A DNA stretch of 64,000 nt. Source: Pseudoalteromonas sp. NC201. Its GTDB lineage: Bacteria > Pseudomonadota > Gammaproteobacteria > Enterobacterales > Alteromonadaceae. This document shows, one piece after another, positions 53,112 to 63,569 of this stretch. Below the pieces are notes generated by a model. That model worked only from the letters and a program-made list of their open reading frames with translations, was not told the DNA's origin and made no database searches. Both the position numbers and the translations under genes were made by a program. How positions within the stretch are numbered: the first letter of the stretch is position 1; each line of letters starts with the position of its first letter. The stretch lies in NCBI RefSeq assembly GCF_002850255.1, contig NZ_CP022522.1, positions 2,045,125 to 2,109,124 of the forward strand. The letters run 5' to 3'.

Positions 53112-53121
53112 GGGAATGAGG

Positions 53122-53212
53122 TGGCGGAGAGATAGGGATTTGAACCCTAGATACGCTATTAACGTATGCCGGTTTTCAAGACCGGTGCTTTCAACCACTC
53201 AGCCATCTCTCC
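53122..53212 (-). tRNA. tRNA-Ser (anticodon UGA)
   Basis: A 91-nt class II tRNA on the minus strand. Acceptor GGAGAGA pairs with TCTCTCC; the D arm has the usual GGCTGAGTGG. The anticodon loop is CTTGAAA (TGA), flanked by CCGGT/ACCGG. The long variable arm is ATACG/CGTAT. The T loop is GGTTCGAATCC. The discriminator G is followed by an encoded CCA. Reads UCA and related Ser codons. Confidence 0.96.
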
Positions 53213-53302
53213 GTTGTTGGCGCGCATTTTATGGAGTTATCCATCGGTTGTAAAGCACTATTTCGATTTTTGCATTCAAAAGCGCAAATAATAGCCGAAT
53301 AA

Positions 53303-53674
53303 TCAATAATATTGCTTTGGCCTTTTGGCAATGTAAGCAAAAATACAACTGGCGATAACCATTGCAATCACGATGATCCCCGAATCAATCATACCGATGA
53401 CTGCGTTTTTTGCAGGCAGCACTTTTTCAATGATAACCGGAATAGATGAAAACAACACAACGGTACTAAGCACTTTGAATGCTCTGGAAAAATCAAATCG
53501 CTTGGTGTAACTCATCCATGTTGTTAGTAATCCTAATACCAAAATAGGCGCTAATAGCCCCATCCATATCTCACTGGTATAACTCGATAATGCAACGGTT
53601 GCCGTGCATCCTATCAAGCTCCAAATAATCCAGGCGGTCCAATTTTCCCGTTCTTTTAAAAATAAATTACCCAT
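53303..53674 (-). CDS. small membrane protein of unknown function
   Basis: A 123-residue protein from the ATG at 53674 (GAAGA upstream); a frame starting at 53812 is AT-rich and not supported. Four hydrophobic segments (about 12-30, 35-55, 68-85, 95-115) and a basic end (AKRPKQYY). No family recognised. It is monocistronic between tRNA-Ser and the RND operon. Confidence 0.62.
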   Translation of the reverse strand: MGNLFLKERENWTAWIIWSLIGCTATVALSSYTSEIWMGLLAPILVLGLLTTWMSYTKRFDFSRAFKVLSTVVLFSSIPVIIEKVLPAKNAVIGMIDSGIIVIAMVIASCIFAYIAKRPKQYY

Positions 53675-53854
53675 GACACATCTTCTTTCAATTAGCTTGT
53701 TATTTTTATTATTGTTATAGAAAACAGGATTTACTGTCTTAGAGTAGCAAACATACTGGCTATAAAACAACCACATCGGTTGTGACAGTTTAAATAATGA
53801 AAAGTTCAACAAAAAGTATCAAAGAATGTGTTACCACAACATTAATCGCTGTAT

Positions 53855-53880
53855 AAAAAAAGCGCAGCTATTGCTGCGCT
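53855..53880 (-). terminator. terminator of the RND efflux operon
   Basis: Stem AGCGCAGC / GCTGCGCT with TATT loop and six T on the minus strand, 28 bp after the RND stop codon. Confidence 0.85.
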
Positions 53881-53908
53881 CACCTTACTTTATTTTTACC
53901 CGTGGAAT

Positions 53909-56900
53909 TTAACTTTCAGCTTTATCAAGTTCATCCACTAATAATTTGGTTTCATCCGCCCTCGGTTTTGTAAATCTCGCTAAACCGAGATAAACGACAG
54001 GTGTGAGGTAAAGCGTAAAGAATACTGCCAAGCCTAAACCGCCAAATACGACCCAGCCGATCGCATTTCTCGACTCAGCACCTGCGCCTACCGATAAAAT
54101 CAACGGTAAAGCACCAAGCAATGTGGACACCAAAGTCATCATGATAGGACGCAAACGGATCACTGCCGCTTCTTCAACGGCTTGTCTTACTGACCGTCCT
54201 TTGTCACGTAACTGATCAGCGAACTCAACTAACAAGATGGCATTTTTAGCAATTAAACCAATCAACATCACTAAGCCGATTTGCGAATATATGTTTAGCG
54301 AAGTACCAGTAAGATACAGCGCCAATATGGCGGAAGTGATCCCAAACGGAACTGTGATCATAACTACAACGGCACTATTCACGCTTTCAAATTGTGCAGC
54401 AAGTACGAGCAATACAATTAAGAATGCCAGCACGTAGGTAAGTAACACTTCGTTGGCCGTTTCTTCAAACGTTAACGCTTCCCCTTTAAACGCCAGCGTC
54501 ACGCTGTCGGGTAAACTCTGATCTGCTAGCGTTCGTAATTTTTCAACCACTTCTGCCATAGGCATGTCTTCTGGCTGTTTCATATCCAGCTCGATACTAC
54601 GACGCTGCGCATGGCGTTCAAGCTCGGCAGCTACGCCCTCTTCTACAATAACGGCAAGGCTACTTAGCGGAACTAATGCACCAGAGCGGCTGCCAACATA
54701 AAGGTTAGCCAAATCACTTGGGTCTCTGATGGTATGGTTTTGAGCTTGCAGCATAATTGGTATGGATTGATCGCCAACATTCAAATCAGCAACATCATCG
54801 CCATTAATGGCCGCCCTAAGTGTCGTTGAGATATCACTCAAACTAACGCCAAGCTCTTCTGCTCTTCGACGGTCAATGTTTACGCGCAGCTGAGGTTGTG
54901 AGGGTTGATAAGAGATTTGCACTGGAGCCACGTCTGGCATTTCTTTTTCAACCAAAGCCGCAAATTGTTGCGCTGCTTTAAAAATCTCTAAATAGTCGTT
55001 ACCAAGTAGCGCAAGCTCGATACCACCACCTTGGCCTCTTAGGTTTAAGCTATTTGCACCAAAGGCACGAGCAGGTGCACCTGGTATATTACCAAGCGGT
55101 CCTCTGATCTTATCGATAATTTCCTGTTGCGAGAAATGACGCTCATCCCAATGCTTTAATGGCACAGTGATAAATACAATATTTGGATCCCACTGACCAA
55201 CAACCGTATAGATAGACTCTATTTCTCCACTTTCCACAAAAGGTAATAAAATGTCCTCCATTTGTTTGGCTTGTCGGTCCATAAAGTTAAGGCCAACACC
55301 GTCAGGCCCTCTTGCGAAAATCCGGATCTTACCTCTGTCTTCAGATGGCAAAAGCTCATTATCCAATTGCGAATAGAGCGCACCAGATAAGCTCGCAATA
55401 ACCACAAATACACCAAAGGTTAGCCATGCATGGTCAAGTACCCAGTGGATCGTACCGCGATACATTTCTGCGAGTTTCACACCAATACTCGAAAATAGAT
55501 GCTTTTTGCTATCTTGCTTTACTTTTAACTTAGATGTTAATGCTGGCACCAATGACAGTGCCACAAATGAAGAAATAATCACGGCACCAGCTAACACGCC
55601 ACCAAACTCCCTGAACAATCGGCCCGCAGTCGAGGGTAAAAAGGCAATCGGTACGAATACCGCAGCAAGTACTGCGGTTGTCGCGACTACAGCAAAGAAG
55701 ACTTCTCTTGTCCCAAGTACCGCCGCGGCGCGACGACCTATCCCTTCGCCACGACGACGCTGAATATTCTCACTAACAACAATCGCATCATCGACGATAA
55801 GTCCAGTGGCCAACACAAGTGCTAGCAAGGTTAAAATATTAACAGAGAAGCCAAGCGCCCAGATCAGCGCCAAAGAGCCGATAAGCGCGACCGGGATTGC
55901 AAAAGCAGGAATAAGTGTCGCACGCCACGAGCCGATAAATACCCAAAGCGTGAATACCACCAGCAATATGGTTATCACCAAAGAGCTCAAGACTTCATCT
56001 ACGGATGAGCGAATAAACTGTGCATCATCGGAGGTGACGAATAGCTCCAGATCTGGAAAGCGTACTTTTATCTTATCAACGAGCTGCAGAACTTCATCTG
56101 AGATTTCAATGGTATTGGACTGTGCTTGGCGAATGATCTCAAGCCCAATTACAGGCTCTCCGTCAAGCCTCACCATAGAGCGAGGATCAGCCGGCCCAAA
56201 ATACACAGAGGCAATATCCCCCACCCGAGTCTCACCACGAATGATGATATCACTCACCTGCTCAGCGGTTACTGAGGTGGCATCGGCACGGACAATCAGC
56301 TGTTGATCGTCTGACTTTAAACTGCCTGCAGGTACATCAAACGGGGCTTGTCTAAGCGCCGCAGCAACATCCGGAACGGTTAGATTAAAGCTTGTCAGTT
56401 TTAACGGATCAAGTCTTACGCGCAGCACTCGCTCTCTATCACCGTTCAGGCGCACATCGGCAACGCCTGGAATAGTTAAAAACTGCGGCGCTAAGTCTTT
56501 TTCTACTCGCTCGGTCAATCCTTCAAGTGTCAAAGAGGCACTACTTACAGTTAAAGACACCACGGCTTCTGCATCATTATCCGCTTTTATAATGGACACC
56601 CGTTCAACTTCTTCAGGTAACTCTCTTTGTACTCGAGAAACGGATTCGCGTGTTTCGTTTGCTGCATCGTCTAGGTTAATGCCCGGACGAAATTCAACAA
56701 CAATCCGTGCATTATTCTCTTCACTTTGTGCACGAATGCTTTTTACACCACTGACACGCGCAACAGCCCCTTCTAACTTACTCGTTACTTCGGTGTCGAC
56801 AGTCTCAGGCGAGCCCCCAGGAAACGATGCGGACACCGTTAAACGCGGCCTATCTACATCGGGCAGTTCACGAACTTCAACGCCGGCAAGAGCAGCAATA

Positions 56901-57001
56901 CCTGCAATAATAATCAATAAATTTAATACAACGATTAATACCGGACGGCGAATGGCCATCGACGGTAAATCTTGTAGCTGTGGTAACTCCGGTTTAGTCA
57001 C
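53909..57001 (-). CDS. RND-family (HAE1-type) efflux pump permease
   Basis: A 1030-residue inner-membrane transporter with 12 spans in the usual 1+5 / 1+5 layout and two large periplasmic loops. MAIRRPVLIVVLNLLIIIAGI is the first helix; GLIVDDAIVVSENIQRR holds the proton-relay Asp pair; FRPGINLDDA and the pore-domain pattern match. It exchanges protons for drugs or other amphiphiles, together with the adaptor encoded 3 bp upstream. No outer-membrane channel gene is next to it, so it probably uses a TolC elsewhere. No local regulator is seen. Confidence 0.93.
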   Translation of the reverse strand: MTKPELPQLQDLPSMAIRRPVLIVVLNLLIIIAGIAALAGVEVRELPDVDRPRLTVSASFPGGSPETVDTEVTSKLEGAVARVSGVKSIRAQSEENNARIVVEFRPGINLDDAANETRESVSRVQRELPEEVERVSIIKADNDAEAVVSLTVSSASLTLEGLTERVEKDLAPQFLTIPGVADVRLNGDRERVLRVRLDPLKLTSFNLTVPDVAAALRQAPFDVPAGSLKSDDQQLIVRADATSVTAEQVSDIIIRGETRVGDIASVYFGPADPRSMVRLDGEPVIGLEIIRQAQSNTIEISDEVLQLVDKIKVRFPDLELFVTSDDAQFIRSSVDEVLSSLVITILLVVFTLWVFIGSWRATLIPAFAIPVALIGSLALIWALGFSVNILTLLALVLATGLIVDDAIVVSENIQRRRGEGIGRRAAAVLGTREVFFAVVATTAVLAAVFVPIAFLPSTAGRLFREFGGVLAGAVIISSFVALSLVPALTSKLKVKQDSKKHLFSSIGVKLAEMYRGTIHWVLDHAWLTFGVFVVIASLSGALYSQLDNELLPSEDRGKIRIFARGPDGVGLNFMDRQAKQMEDILLPFVESGEIESIYTVVGQWDPNIVFITVPLKHWDERHFSQQEIIDKIRGPLGNIPGAPARAFGANSLNLRGQGGGIELALLGNDYLEIFKAAQQFAALVEKEMPDVAPVQISYQPSQPQLRVNIDRRRAEELGVSLSDISTTLRAAINGDDVADLNVGDQSIPIMLQAQNHTIRDPSDLANLYVGSRSGALVPLSSLAVIVEEGVAAELERHAQRRSIELDMKQPEDMPMAEVVEKLRTLADQSLPDSVTLAFKGEALTFEETANEVLLTYVLAFLIVLLVLAAQFESVNSAVVVMITVPFGITSAILALYLTGTSLNIYSQIGLVMLIGLIAKNAILLVEFADQLRDKGRSVRQAVEEAAVIRLRPIMMTLVSTLLGALPLILSVGAGAESRNAIGWVVFGGLGLAVFFTLYLTPVVYLGLARFTKPRADETKLLVDELDKAES

Positions 57002-57004
57002 GAT

Positions 57005-58021
57005 TTATTCCTTCGCCAGTGCATTCGTCACCGCAATTTCTTGCCCAGGACGAAGACGTTGCACCCCTTCTACAACTAATAACTCTCTTGCAGCCAAATC
57101 GCCTGATACCAGCAATTTACCCGGCAACCGCTGTTGGATTTTGACATCAATACGCTTAGCTTTGCCATCTACTTCTTTCCATACATAAGGACCTGTTGCG
57201 CCCCAAAGCAGTGCGGCTTCAGGAATAACGGCAAACTCTTCACCCAATACCTTTAACGATACTCTAAAGCTCATTCCAGGCAAAAAACGGTCATTGCGGT
57301 TTTCAAAGATGGCTTTGATTTTTAGTGTGCGGGCTGTTGGGTCTATTCTAGAGTCCATTTGCGCTATCTTTGCGTCGATCCGTGTTGAATTATCATTCCA
57401 AGGTGTCAGCAGCACGCTATCGGTCGATTTAAGCATGCCATACGCCGATTCCGGTGCCGCAAATTGAACATACAACTTATCAAAGTTATCGATACTCGCA
57501 ATCGCGGTTTGGGTGGTAATGCGATCTCCAACCTCAACGTCGGTGAGTCCCATTACGCCAGAAAAAGGGGCGATCACTTGGCGGTCTTCTAATTCATTCT
57601 TAGCTTGGATCAAGGCGACCTTTGCTAAGTCTCTGTCCGTTACCGCTTTATCTAATTCATTAATTGGAACAGCGCCGCGCTTTTGGCTATCAGTTAGGCG
57701 GTCGACGGTGCGCTGCGCATCTGCAAGACGAATTTTAGCTTCTTCAAGCGCCGCTTTTTGGCGGCGTGAGTCTAGCTCCAATAGCAAAGTACCCGCTTTA
57801 ACCTGATCGCCCGGTTTAAAATGTACCGCAGTCACCCTATCACCAATCGCGGGATACAAAATAACCGATTGAATAGCTTCAGCATTACCTACTGCCTGAA
57901 TTTGCTGGCTACTGCTTTCAAATTGAATAGGCTCTGCAATCACTTGCGAAGGTTTCGCCAAAGCGGCATTGGTTATCAGCATAGTGGCCGTAAAAACCAC
58001 CAAGCGCGTTACTTTACACAT
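57005..58021 (-). CDS. RND efflux periplasmic adaptor (membrane fusion protein)
   Basis: A 338-residue adaptor with signal peptide (MCKVTRLVVFTATMLITNAALA, cut before KPSQ) from ATG 58021, with AAGG 5 bp upstream; an ATG at 58042 is the alternative. Order: barrel-sandwich half (VILYPAIGDRVTAVHFKPGDQVKAGTLLLELD), a helical hairpin (about 85-135) and the second half (VIAPFSGVMGLTDVEVGDRI), then beta-barrel and membrane-proximal domains. Links the RND pump to an outer-membrane channel. First gene of the pair. Confidence 0.92.
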   Translation of the reverse strand: MCKVTRLVVFTATMLITNAALAKPSQVIAEPIQFESSSQQIQAVGNAEAIQSVILYPAIGDRVTAVHFKPGDQVKAGTLLLELDSRRQKAALEEAKIRLADAQRTVDRLTDSQKRGAVPINELDKAVTDRDLAKVALIQAKNELEDRQVIAPFSGVMGLTDVEVGDRITTQTAIASIDNFDKLYVQFAAPESAYGMLKSTDSVLLTPWNDNSTRIDAKIAQMDSRIDPTARTLKIKAIFENRNDRFLPGMSFRVSLKVLGEEFAVIPEAALLWGATGPYVWKEVDGKAKRIDVKIQQRLPGKLLVSGDLAARELLVVEGVQRLRPGQEIAVTNALAKE

Positions 58022-58240
58022 ATTAACCTTAATAATTTCCATTGTTCTTAGCTATATTTGAGTGTAACAGTTAATCACTCACATCAAGATAAACTATTCG
58101 ATAACACACAGGATAAGTGCGATAAGATGCAGTATGCCTTGCAGCGTTTTAAAGGCAAGCTAAGCCCATGTAAAGTAAGGTAAAGTTATGTAAAGATTGA
58201 GGCAGAGTTAGGCGCGATAGACTACCACGCCAAATAATGA

Positions 58241-59251
58241 CTATTGTGCGGCCGCGCGCATCAGTCTGTCATTAACATCGCGCCACTCGGGCGCCGTTGG
58301 TGGTGCTTCCAACAAAATCTCGGTTGCACTTGATTGGTCCAATTGATGTAACCCGTGATAAAGGCCCTGCGCATACTTGGCTTTGTCAGCACCAAGTTTG
58401 AGATCCACCAGCTCGTTGTTTGCTGAATTCTCAGAGATCATTCGCTCAATTTGCGATGAATAATACAACACACCGGTATTCGCTTCGCACTGGCCGCTTA
58501 GGCGAGCAACTAACTCTTCCGTTGACAACAGGGTAAGCGGTTTGCTTGGTTGATAATGGGCTTTTACGTTACCAGGGACGGCTACAGTGTGCACATCAGG
58601 CTCATCCACTTCAATATTGAGCACCGCTTCAAGTGCAGCTTTAGTAATAGGGCCTGCTCGCAAGATCCTCGGTGTGTCTGAAGATACATCGAGGATCGTT
58701 GACTCAAGTCCTACTTCACACGGACCGCCGTCTAACACAGCTGCTACCTTGCCAGACAATCCAAACAACACTTGCTCGGCGGTGGTTGGACTAATTTTTT
58801 TGTAAGGATTGGCAGAGGGCGCAGCAAGTCCGGAGTTAATGTGCTGCAATAATGCTAGCATTGCAGGATGATTTGGCACACGTATACCCACGGTTGGGTG
58901 GCCGCCTGTGACTACATCGCTCACATGTGCTTGCTTTTTGGCAACGATCGTCAGTGGTCCCGGCCAAAAAGCATCTGCTAAAGCGTCAAAATAGTCTGGC
59001 AATGTTTCCACCCACTCAGTGACCAAAGACTTGTCAGCGAGGTGTACGATTAGCGGGTGATCAGCTGGGCGTCCTTTTGCTGCAAAGATTTTTTTTACCG
59101 CATCGAGTTGCCTTGCATCTGCTGCTAAGCCGTAAACGGTTTCTGTTGGAACCGCAACAAGGTGACCATCACGTGCAAGTTCAGCCGCTTGCGCCACTGC
59201 GCTTGGATCGGTTGCCAATAAATGTAAGGTTGTTAAGCTTGCTTCGCCCAC
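58241..59251 (-). CDS. L-threonylcarbamoyladenylate synthase, Sua5-type
   Basis: A 336-residue protein: a YrdC/TsaC domain (about 12-200; VAVPTETVYGLAADA, IFAAKGRPADHPL, SAPSANPYKKISPT) and the C-terminal Sua5 domain (about 210-336). It makes threonylcarbamoyl-AMP from Thr, bicarbonate and ATP for the t6A37 modification of tRNA. Apparently a GTG start (59251) with GAGAAAG upstream; no ATG is available at the N-terminus. Monocistronic. Confidence 0.9.
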   Translation of the reverse strand: MGEASLTTLHLLATDPSAVAQAAELARDGHLVAVPTETVYGLAADARQLDAVKKIFAAKGRPADHPLIVHLADKSLVTEWVETLPDYFDALADAFWPGPLTIVAKKQAHVSDVVTGGHPTVGIRVPNHPAMLALLQHINSGLAAPSANPYKKISPTTAEQVLFGLSGKVAAVLDGGPCEVGLESTILDVSSDTPRILRAGPITKAALEAVLNIEVDEPDVHTVAVPGNVKAHYQPSKPLTLLSTEELVARLSGQCEANTGVLYYSSQIERMISENSANNELVDLKLGADKAKYAQGLYHGLHQLDQSSATEILLEAPPTAPEWRDVNDRLMRAAAQ

Positions 59252-59301
59252 GTGTCTTTCTCAGTGTAAAAAATGGACGCGAATTATAACCAATTTAAAA
59301 T

Positions 59302-59325
59302 ACAAAGAGCCAGTATTACTGGCTC
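59302..59325 (-). terminator. terminator of the aldehyde dehydrogenase gene
   Basis: Stem GAGCCAGT / ACTGGCTC with ATT loop; the minus strand continues TTTGTATTTT. It lies 34 bp after the stop codon. Confidence 0.78.
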
Positions 59326-59358
59326 CAGCGTAAAAACTAACATCAAGAACGGTTTGCG

Positions 59359-60744
59359 TTATTCAGCGCTTGCGACCATTACGGTTTTCACGTTAACAAA
59401 CTCTTTGATCCCAAAGCCACCATGCTCTCTACCATAGCCACTGTCTTTAACACCTCCAAACGGCAAATTTGGTTGTGCCAGCGAATAACCGTTGATATTC
59501 ACCATGCCAGTATCAAATTCCTTGATAGCAAGCTCTGTGGCACGTTGGATGTCTTCAGAAAAAATGCCGCCACCTAAACCATAGCGTGAATCATTGGCTA
59601 CCATCATTGCCTCAGCCTCATCATTCACACGAATTAGCGACGCCACAGGGCCAAAGAGTTCATCATCATAAGCCGGCATACCGGGTTTGACGTCTTCCAA
59701 AATGGTGACAGGATAATAAAACCCCTGTTGCTTTGGAATTTCTCCACCAAGTGGACAAGTCGCTCCCGCCTTAACGGACGCTTCAACTTGTTGGTGTAAT
59801 TCATCACGTAAATCTTTACGCGCCATAGGACCTAAGTCGGTGTCTGCTGCGGTTGGATCTCCCACCTTAAGCTGCTTAAACCCAGCCACAAAAGCCTCTC
59901 TAAATTGGTCATAAATTTCATCAACGATAATAAAGCGCTTCGCGGCAACGCAGGTTTCACCATTGTTGACAATACGACCTTGAATACACGCGGACACCGC
60001 TTTATTAATATCAGCATCTGCCAGCACCACAAAGGCATCGTTACTACCTAGCTCTAGGACGGTTTTTTTAGAAAGCTCAGCAGCTTGTTTGGCAACTTGT
60101 TTACCTACTTTATCGCTTCCGGTAAACGTAACACCACGAATATATGGATTCTTTATCAACTCGCTTGCTGTCTCACCATCAATTAACAGTGATTGATAGC
60201 AACCTTTTGGAAAACCGGCTTCTAAATACAGCTCTTCAATTAATTTAGCCATACCAAATACATTTGAGGCATGTTTCATTACCGTGGTATTACCCGCCAT
60301 CACGTTCGAAACACTGTATCTGATAACCTGATAAAGCGGAAAGTTCCAAGGTTGTATTCCTAAGATCACGCCTATTGGTTGATAAGTGATAATGGCATGT
60401 CCCTGCTCAAATACCCGATGCTCGTCCTGTAATTCTTTTTCGCCATGCTCAGCGGTATATCGGCAAATTTCAGCACACAAGGAAACTTCCTGTTCACCCT
60501 GCTCCGTCACTTTGCCCATTTCCTCGGTCATCAGTGAGACTAACTTGGATTTATTTTGCTCAATTAAATCAGCAAGCCTGTTTAGCTTTTGTGCTCTTTG
60601 TGTAAATGTGGTTTTCTTCCAAAATGAATAACAGTCATTGGCTAAGTCCACCGACTTTTGCGCCTCGTCCAAGCTCATTAACGTATATTCATTAACGGGT
60701 TGCTCTGTCGCAGGATTAATTGTGGTTACCGTATTTGACATCAT
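59359..60744 (-). CDS. NAD(P)-dependent aldehyde dehydrogenase (succinate-semialdehyde dehydrogenase-like)
   Basis: A 461-residue ALDH-superfamily enzyme. PWNFPLYQ (oxyanion Asn), TFTGSDKVGK, LELGSND (general base Glu), GETCVAAKR (catalytic Cys) and the C-terminal PFGGVKDSGYGREHG are all present. The short length and NNGETC pattern are closest to the YneI/Sad-type succinate-semialdehyde dehydrogenases. Substrate not certain. An ATG pair opens the frame (60744 and 60741). Confidence 0.85.
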   Translation of the reverse strand: MMSNTVTTINPATEQPVNEYTLMSLDEAQKSVDLANDCYSFWKKTTFTQRAQKLNRLADLIEQNKSKLVSLMTEEMGKVTEQGEQEVSLCAEICRYTAEHGEKELQDEHRVFEQGHAIITYQPIGVILGIQPWNFPLYQVIRYSVSNVMAGNTTVMKHASNVFGMAKLIEELYLEAGFPKGCYQSLLIDGETASELIKNPYIRGVTFTGSDKVGKQVAKQAAELSKKTVLELGSNDAFVVLADADINKAVSACIQGRIVNNGETCVAAKRFIIVDEIYDQFREAFVAGFKQLKVGDPTAADTDLGPMARKDLRDELHQQVEASVKAGATCPLGGEIPKQQGFYYPVTILEDVKPGMPAYDDELFGPVASLIRVNDEAEAMMVANDSRYGLGGGIFSEDIQRATELAIKEFDTGMVNINGYSLAQPNLPFGGVKDSGYGREHGGFGIKEFVNVKTVMVASAE

Positions 60745-60992
60745 AAAGCTCCTTCAAAAATTTAACGGCGTAAATCAATTTTTAGATTTACAGCGATAGC
60801 CTTTGAATAAGCAAGGAAGGCACCAATCTGAGAACAATGAATATCCCATTGATTATTATGAATTAATTTAATTTCAGAATTAGATTTAAAAGAATTTGAA
60901 TACGTGAATTAGAAAAGGCTACACACCTAATATGAAAAGTTTGCAGAGCGAATGGCGCTTGCGCAAATAGCTTGCAATGAAAGTTTAGCTGA

Positions 60993-61016
60993 GAAAAGGG
61001 ACCATCCGGTCCCCTT
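60993..61016 (-). terminator. terminator of trhO
   Basis: Hairpin GGGACC / GGTCCC (extended by A/T pairs) with ATCC loop; TTTTC follows on the minus strand. The remaining 240 bp up to 60745 hold no gene that I can see. Confidence 0.7.
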
Positions 61017-61043
61017 GTTATGTATTCTTAATACAATGCACCT

Positions 61044-62027
61044 TTAGCGCTTTTGACGTTGCGCTTCTTTTTGCGCTAGCTTTTCTTCTTTACGCTTACG
61101 AATAGCATCCTGTGCTTCATGACCGATATGACCTTCGCCGCGTAGCTTCGCCAGTTCAATTTGCTTTTGGCGCTCAGCAAATCGTGCAACTTGCTCTTCT
61201 GTTAAGTCTTTGTGGCAGTGGTGACAAGACACCCCTTCCATATATTCTTCGAGTTGTTTCTCTGCTTCCGTGATTGGCATACGACAAGCATGACATTGAT
61301 CATAAGACCCTTTGTTTAAATCATGATCGACAGCAACACGGTTATCAAACACAAAACACTCGCCTTCCCACATGGTTTCTTCTTTTGGCACGTCTTCTAA
61401 GTATTTTAGAATGCCGCCTTCCAAGTGATAAACCTCTTCGAAGCCTTGCTCTTTCATATACGCTGTCGATTTTTCACAGCGGATCCCGCCAGTACAGAAC
61501 ATCGCCACTTTTTTGTGTTTTTCTGGGTTTAAGTTATTTTGCGCCCACTCAGGGAATTCACGGAAAGTCTTGGTTTTAGGATCGATGGCATTTTTGAACG
61601 TACCGATCTCGATTTCATAGTCGTTACGCGTATCAACGAGTACAACGTCAGGGTCTGAAATCAATGCATTCCAATCTTGTGGTTTTACGTACGTACCAAC
61701 CACTTCTTTTGGGTCTATACCTTGTACACCCATGGTCACGATTTCTTTCTTAAGCTTTACTTTAGTGCGGTAGAAAGGGCAAGTTTCATCGAACGACTCT
61801 TTATAAACGATGTTATCAAGGCCCGGTTGTTTGTCTAACCATGCAAGTAGCGCGTCAATGCCTTCACGTTTACCGGCAACGGTACCATTGATACCTTCTT
61901 CGGCAAGTAATAACGTACCGCGAACTTCATTCGCTTCCATCACATCGTGAAGTGGCTGTCTTATCTCTTGATAGTTAGGTAAAGAGACAAACTTGTACAT
62001 AGCACAAACAACGTATTGTTCTGACAT
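61044..62027 (-). CDS. trhO: tRNA uridine(34) hydroxylase TrhO (rhodanese-family, YceA)
   Basis: A 327-residue protein: an N-terminal alpha/beta domain (about 1-95), a central rhodanese domain (about 110-235) with the catalytic-loop Cys in [12 protein letters not shown], and a C-terminal Cys-rich piece ([15 protein letters not shown]) that may bind zinc, followed by a charged helix. It installs ho5U34 in tRNA using O2 and prephenate-independent chemistry in the known homologue. Divergent from the helicase gene. Confidence 0.92.
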   Translation of the reverse strand: MSEQYVVCAMYKFVSLPNYQEIRQPLHDVMEANEVRGTLLLAEEGINGTVAGKREGIDALLAWLDKQPGLDNIVYKESFDETCPFYRTKVKLKKEIVTMGVQGIDPKEVVGTYVKPQDWNALISDPDVVLVDTRNDYEIEIGTFKNAIDPKTKTFREFPEWAQNNLNPEKHKKVAMFCTGGIRCEKSTAYMKEQGFEEVYHLEGGILKYLEDVPKEETMWEGECFVFDNRVAVDHDLNKGSYDQCHACRMPITEAEKQLEEYMEGVSCHHCHKDLTEEQVARFAERQKQIELAKLRGEGHIGHEAQDAIRKRKEEKLAQKEAQRQKR

Positions 62028-62235
62028 TGTATTTTCCTAGATTTAAGCTTTGATTAGCTTACACATTAAGCATGACGATGTGTAAAGCACGAAAACCGAG
62101 TCGCAAACCCGGCGCTGAGGCGCGTATTTTACGGATTTTTGATTAAAATGCAAAAAACACAAATTCTATATCCGATAGCGTCTATGCTTTGGTATAATCT
62201 CGTGTTTTTAAAATTCAAGACTTGGAGAAATTGAC

Positions 62236-63567
62236 TTGAGATTCACTGAACTTGGGATAGATACGCGCCTAGAACAACAATTGGCTCACCAAGGGATCAC
62301 GGAACCGACCGAGATCCAAGCGCATGCCATCCCAACGGCTCTAGCTGGCCACGATGTTTTTGCGCAGTCTAAAACAGGCTCTGGCAAAACCCTAGCCTTC
62401 TTGCTGCCTGCCGTACAGCGTGTAATGAAACAAAAAGCGCTGAGTAAACGCGATCCTCGCGTTGTTATCGTAGCTCCAACTCGTGAACTCGCGACTCAAG
62501 TATTCTCTGAGTGTCGTGCACTGTGTGCTGGCACTAATATTCAAGTCTGTAAGATTTTGGGTGGTGAAAACTACAATGATCAGGTAAAAGCGCTACGCCG
62601 CGACCCGCATTTTGTGGTGGGTACTCCTGGTCGTATTGCCGATCACGTTGAAAATCGTTCATTATTTTTAGGCGGTCTTGAACTGCTTATTTTTGATGAA
62701 GCAGATCGTATGTTTGACCTTGGCTTTGAAAAACAGTTGGACGTCATTAATGATTCTGCGGATCACCGCCAAAGACAAACGCTGCTATTTTCAGCCACAC
62801 TAGACCATACTCAAGTTGAAGCATCGTCACGTCAATTACTTAAATCGCCAAAGCGCATTATGTTGAGCAATGCCCACCAGCAGCATGAAGACATTAAGCA
62901 AGCGCTCTACTTTGCCGATCATTTAGATCATAAAGAAGCGCTGCTTAAGCACTTCATCACACAAGATGACGTAGGACAGTGCATTATCTTTACCGCAACT
63001 CGTGGCGACACAGACCGATTAAGCAAACTGTTAAATGAGATGTCGATTAAAGCGGTATCGTTGTCGGGCGATATGCCGCAAAATAAGCGGTTAGACATTA
63101 TGGAAAGCTTCAGCCGTGGGATTTATAAAGTGCTGGTTACCACAGACGTTGCCTCTCGTGGTCTCGATTTGCTCTCCGTTACCCATGTTATGAATTTTGA
63201 CTTGCCTAAGCAGGCAGAAGAATATGTCCACCGTATCGGTCGTACAGGACGTGCCGGATTTAAAGGCACTGCGATTTCATTTGTTGGCCCCAAAGATTGG
63301 GATAGCTATGTGGCAATCAAAAACTATCTTGATGAGCCACTACGTTTTGAAGAAGTCTCTGGTCTTGTTGGTAAATTCAAAGGACTTAAGCAAAAACCAC
63401 AGCAGAGTAAAAATCGCCCTGCAGAGTCTGCGCCAAAGCAAACAAGTAAACCTAAGAAAAAGCCGGTGAAAAAGTCACAACCGAGAAAAGTGGTCCCGCC
63501 ACCGATTGATATTGACGGTACTATGCCGATGCGTCGCAAACCAAAACCACAAACTGACGAGGAATAA
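62236..63567 (+). CDS. DEAD-box RNA helicase (SrmB/RhlE-like)
   Basis: A 443-residue ATP-dependent RNA helicase. Q motif (EPTEIQAHAIP), motif I (AQSKTGSGKT), Ia (PTRELATQ), II (DEAD), III (SAT), and VI (HRIGRTGR) are complete. A Lys/Pro-rich tail (about 380-443) likely binds RNA. TTG start at 62236 with GGAG upstream (spacing about 8); no early ATG exists. It ends 2 bp before the S1 gene, with which it shares transcription. The closest subfamily is uncertain. Confidence 0.88.
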   Translation: MRFTELGIDTRLEQQLAHQGITEPTEIQAHAIPTALAGHDVFAQSKTGSGKTLAFLLPAVQRVMKQKALSKRDPRVVIVAPTRELATQVFSECRALCAGTNIQVCKILGGENYNDQVKALRRDPHFVVGTPGRIADHVENRSLFLGGLELLIFDEADRMFDLGFEKQLDVINDSADHRQRQTLLFSATLDHTQVEASSRQLLKSPKRIMLSNAHQQHEDIKQALYFADHLDHKEALLKHFITQDDVGQCIIFTATRGDTDRLSKLLNEMSIKAVSLSGDMPQNKRLDIMESFSRGIYKVLVTTDVASRGLDLLSVTHVMNFDLPKQAEEYVHRIGRTGRAGFKGTAISFVGPKDWDSYVAIKNYLDEPLRFEEVSGLVGKFKGLKQKPQQSKNRPAESAPKQTSKPKKKPVKKSQPRKVVPPPIDIDGTMPMRRKPKPQTDEE

Positions 63568-63569
63568 TC

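Noticed and set aside
55806..56306. 166-residue Ser/Thr-rich plus-strand frame
   Set aside because: A shadow of the RND permease gene on the opposite strand; composition is the usual one of antisense frames.
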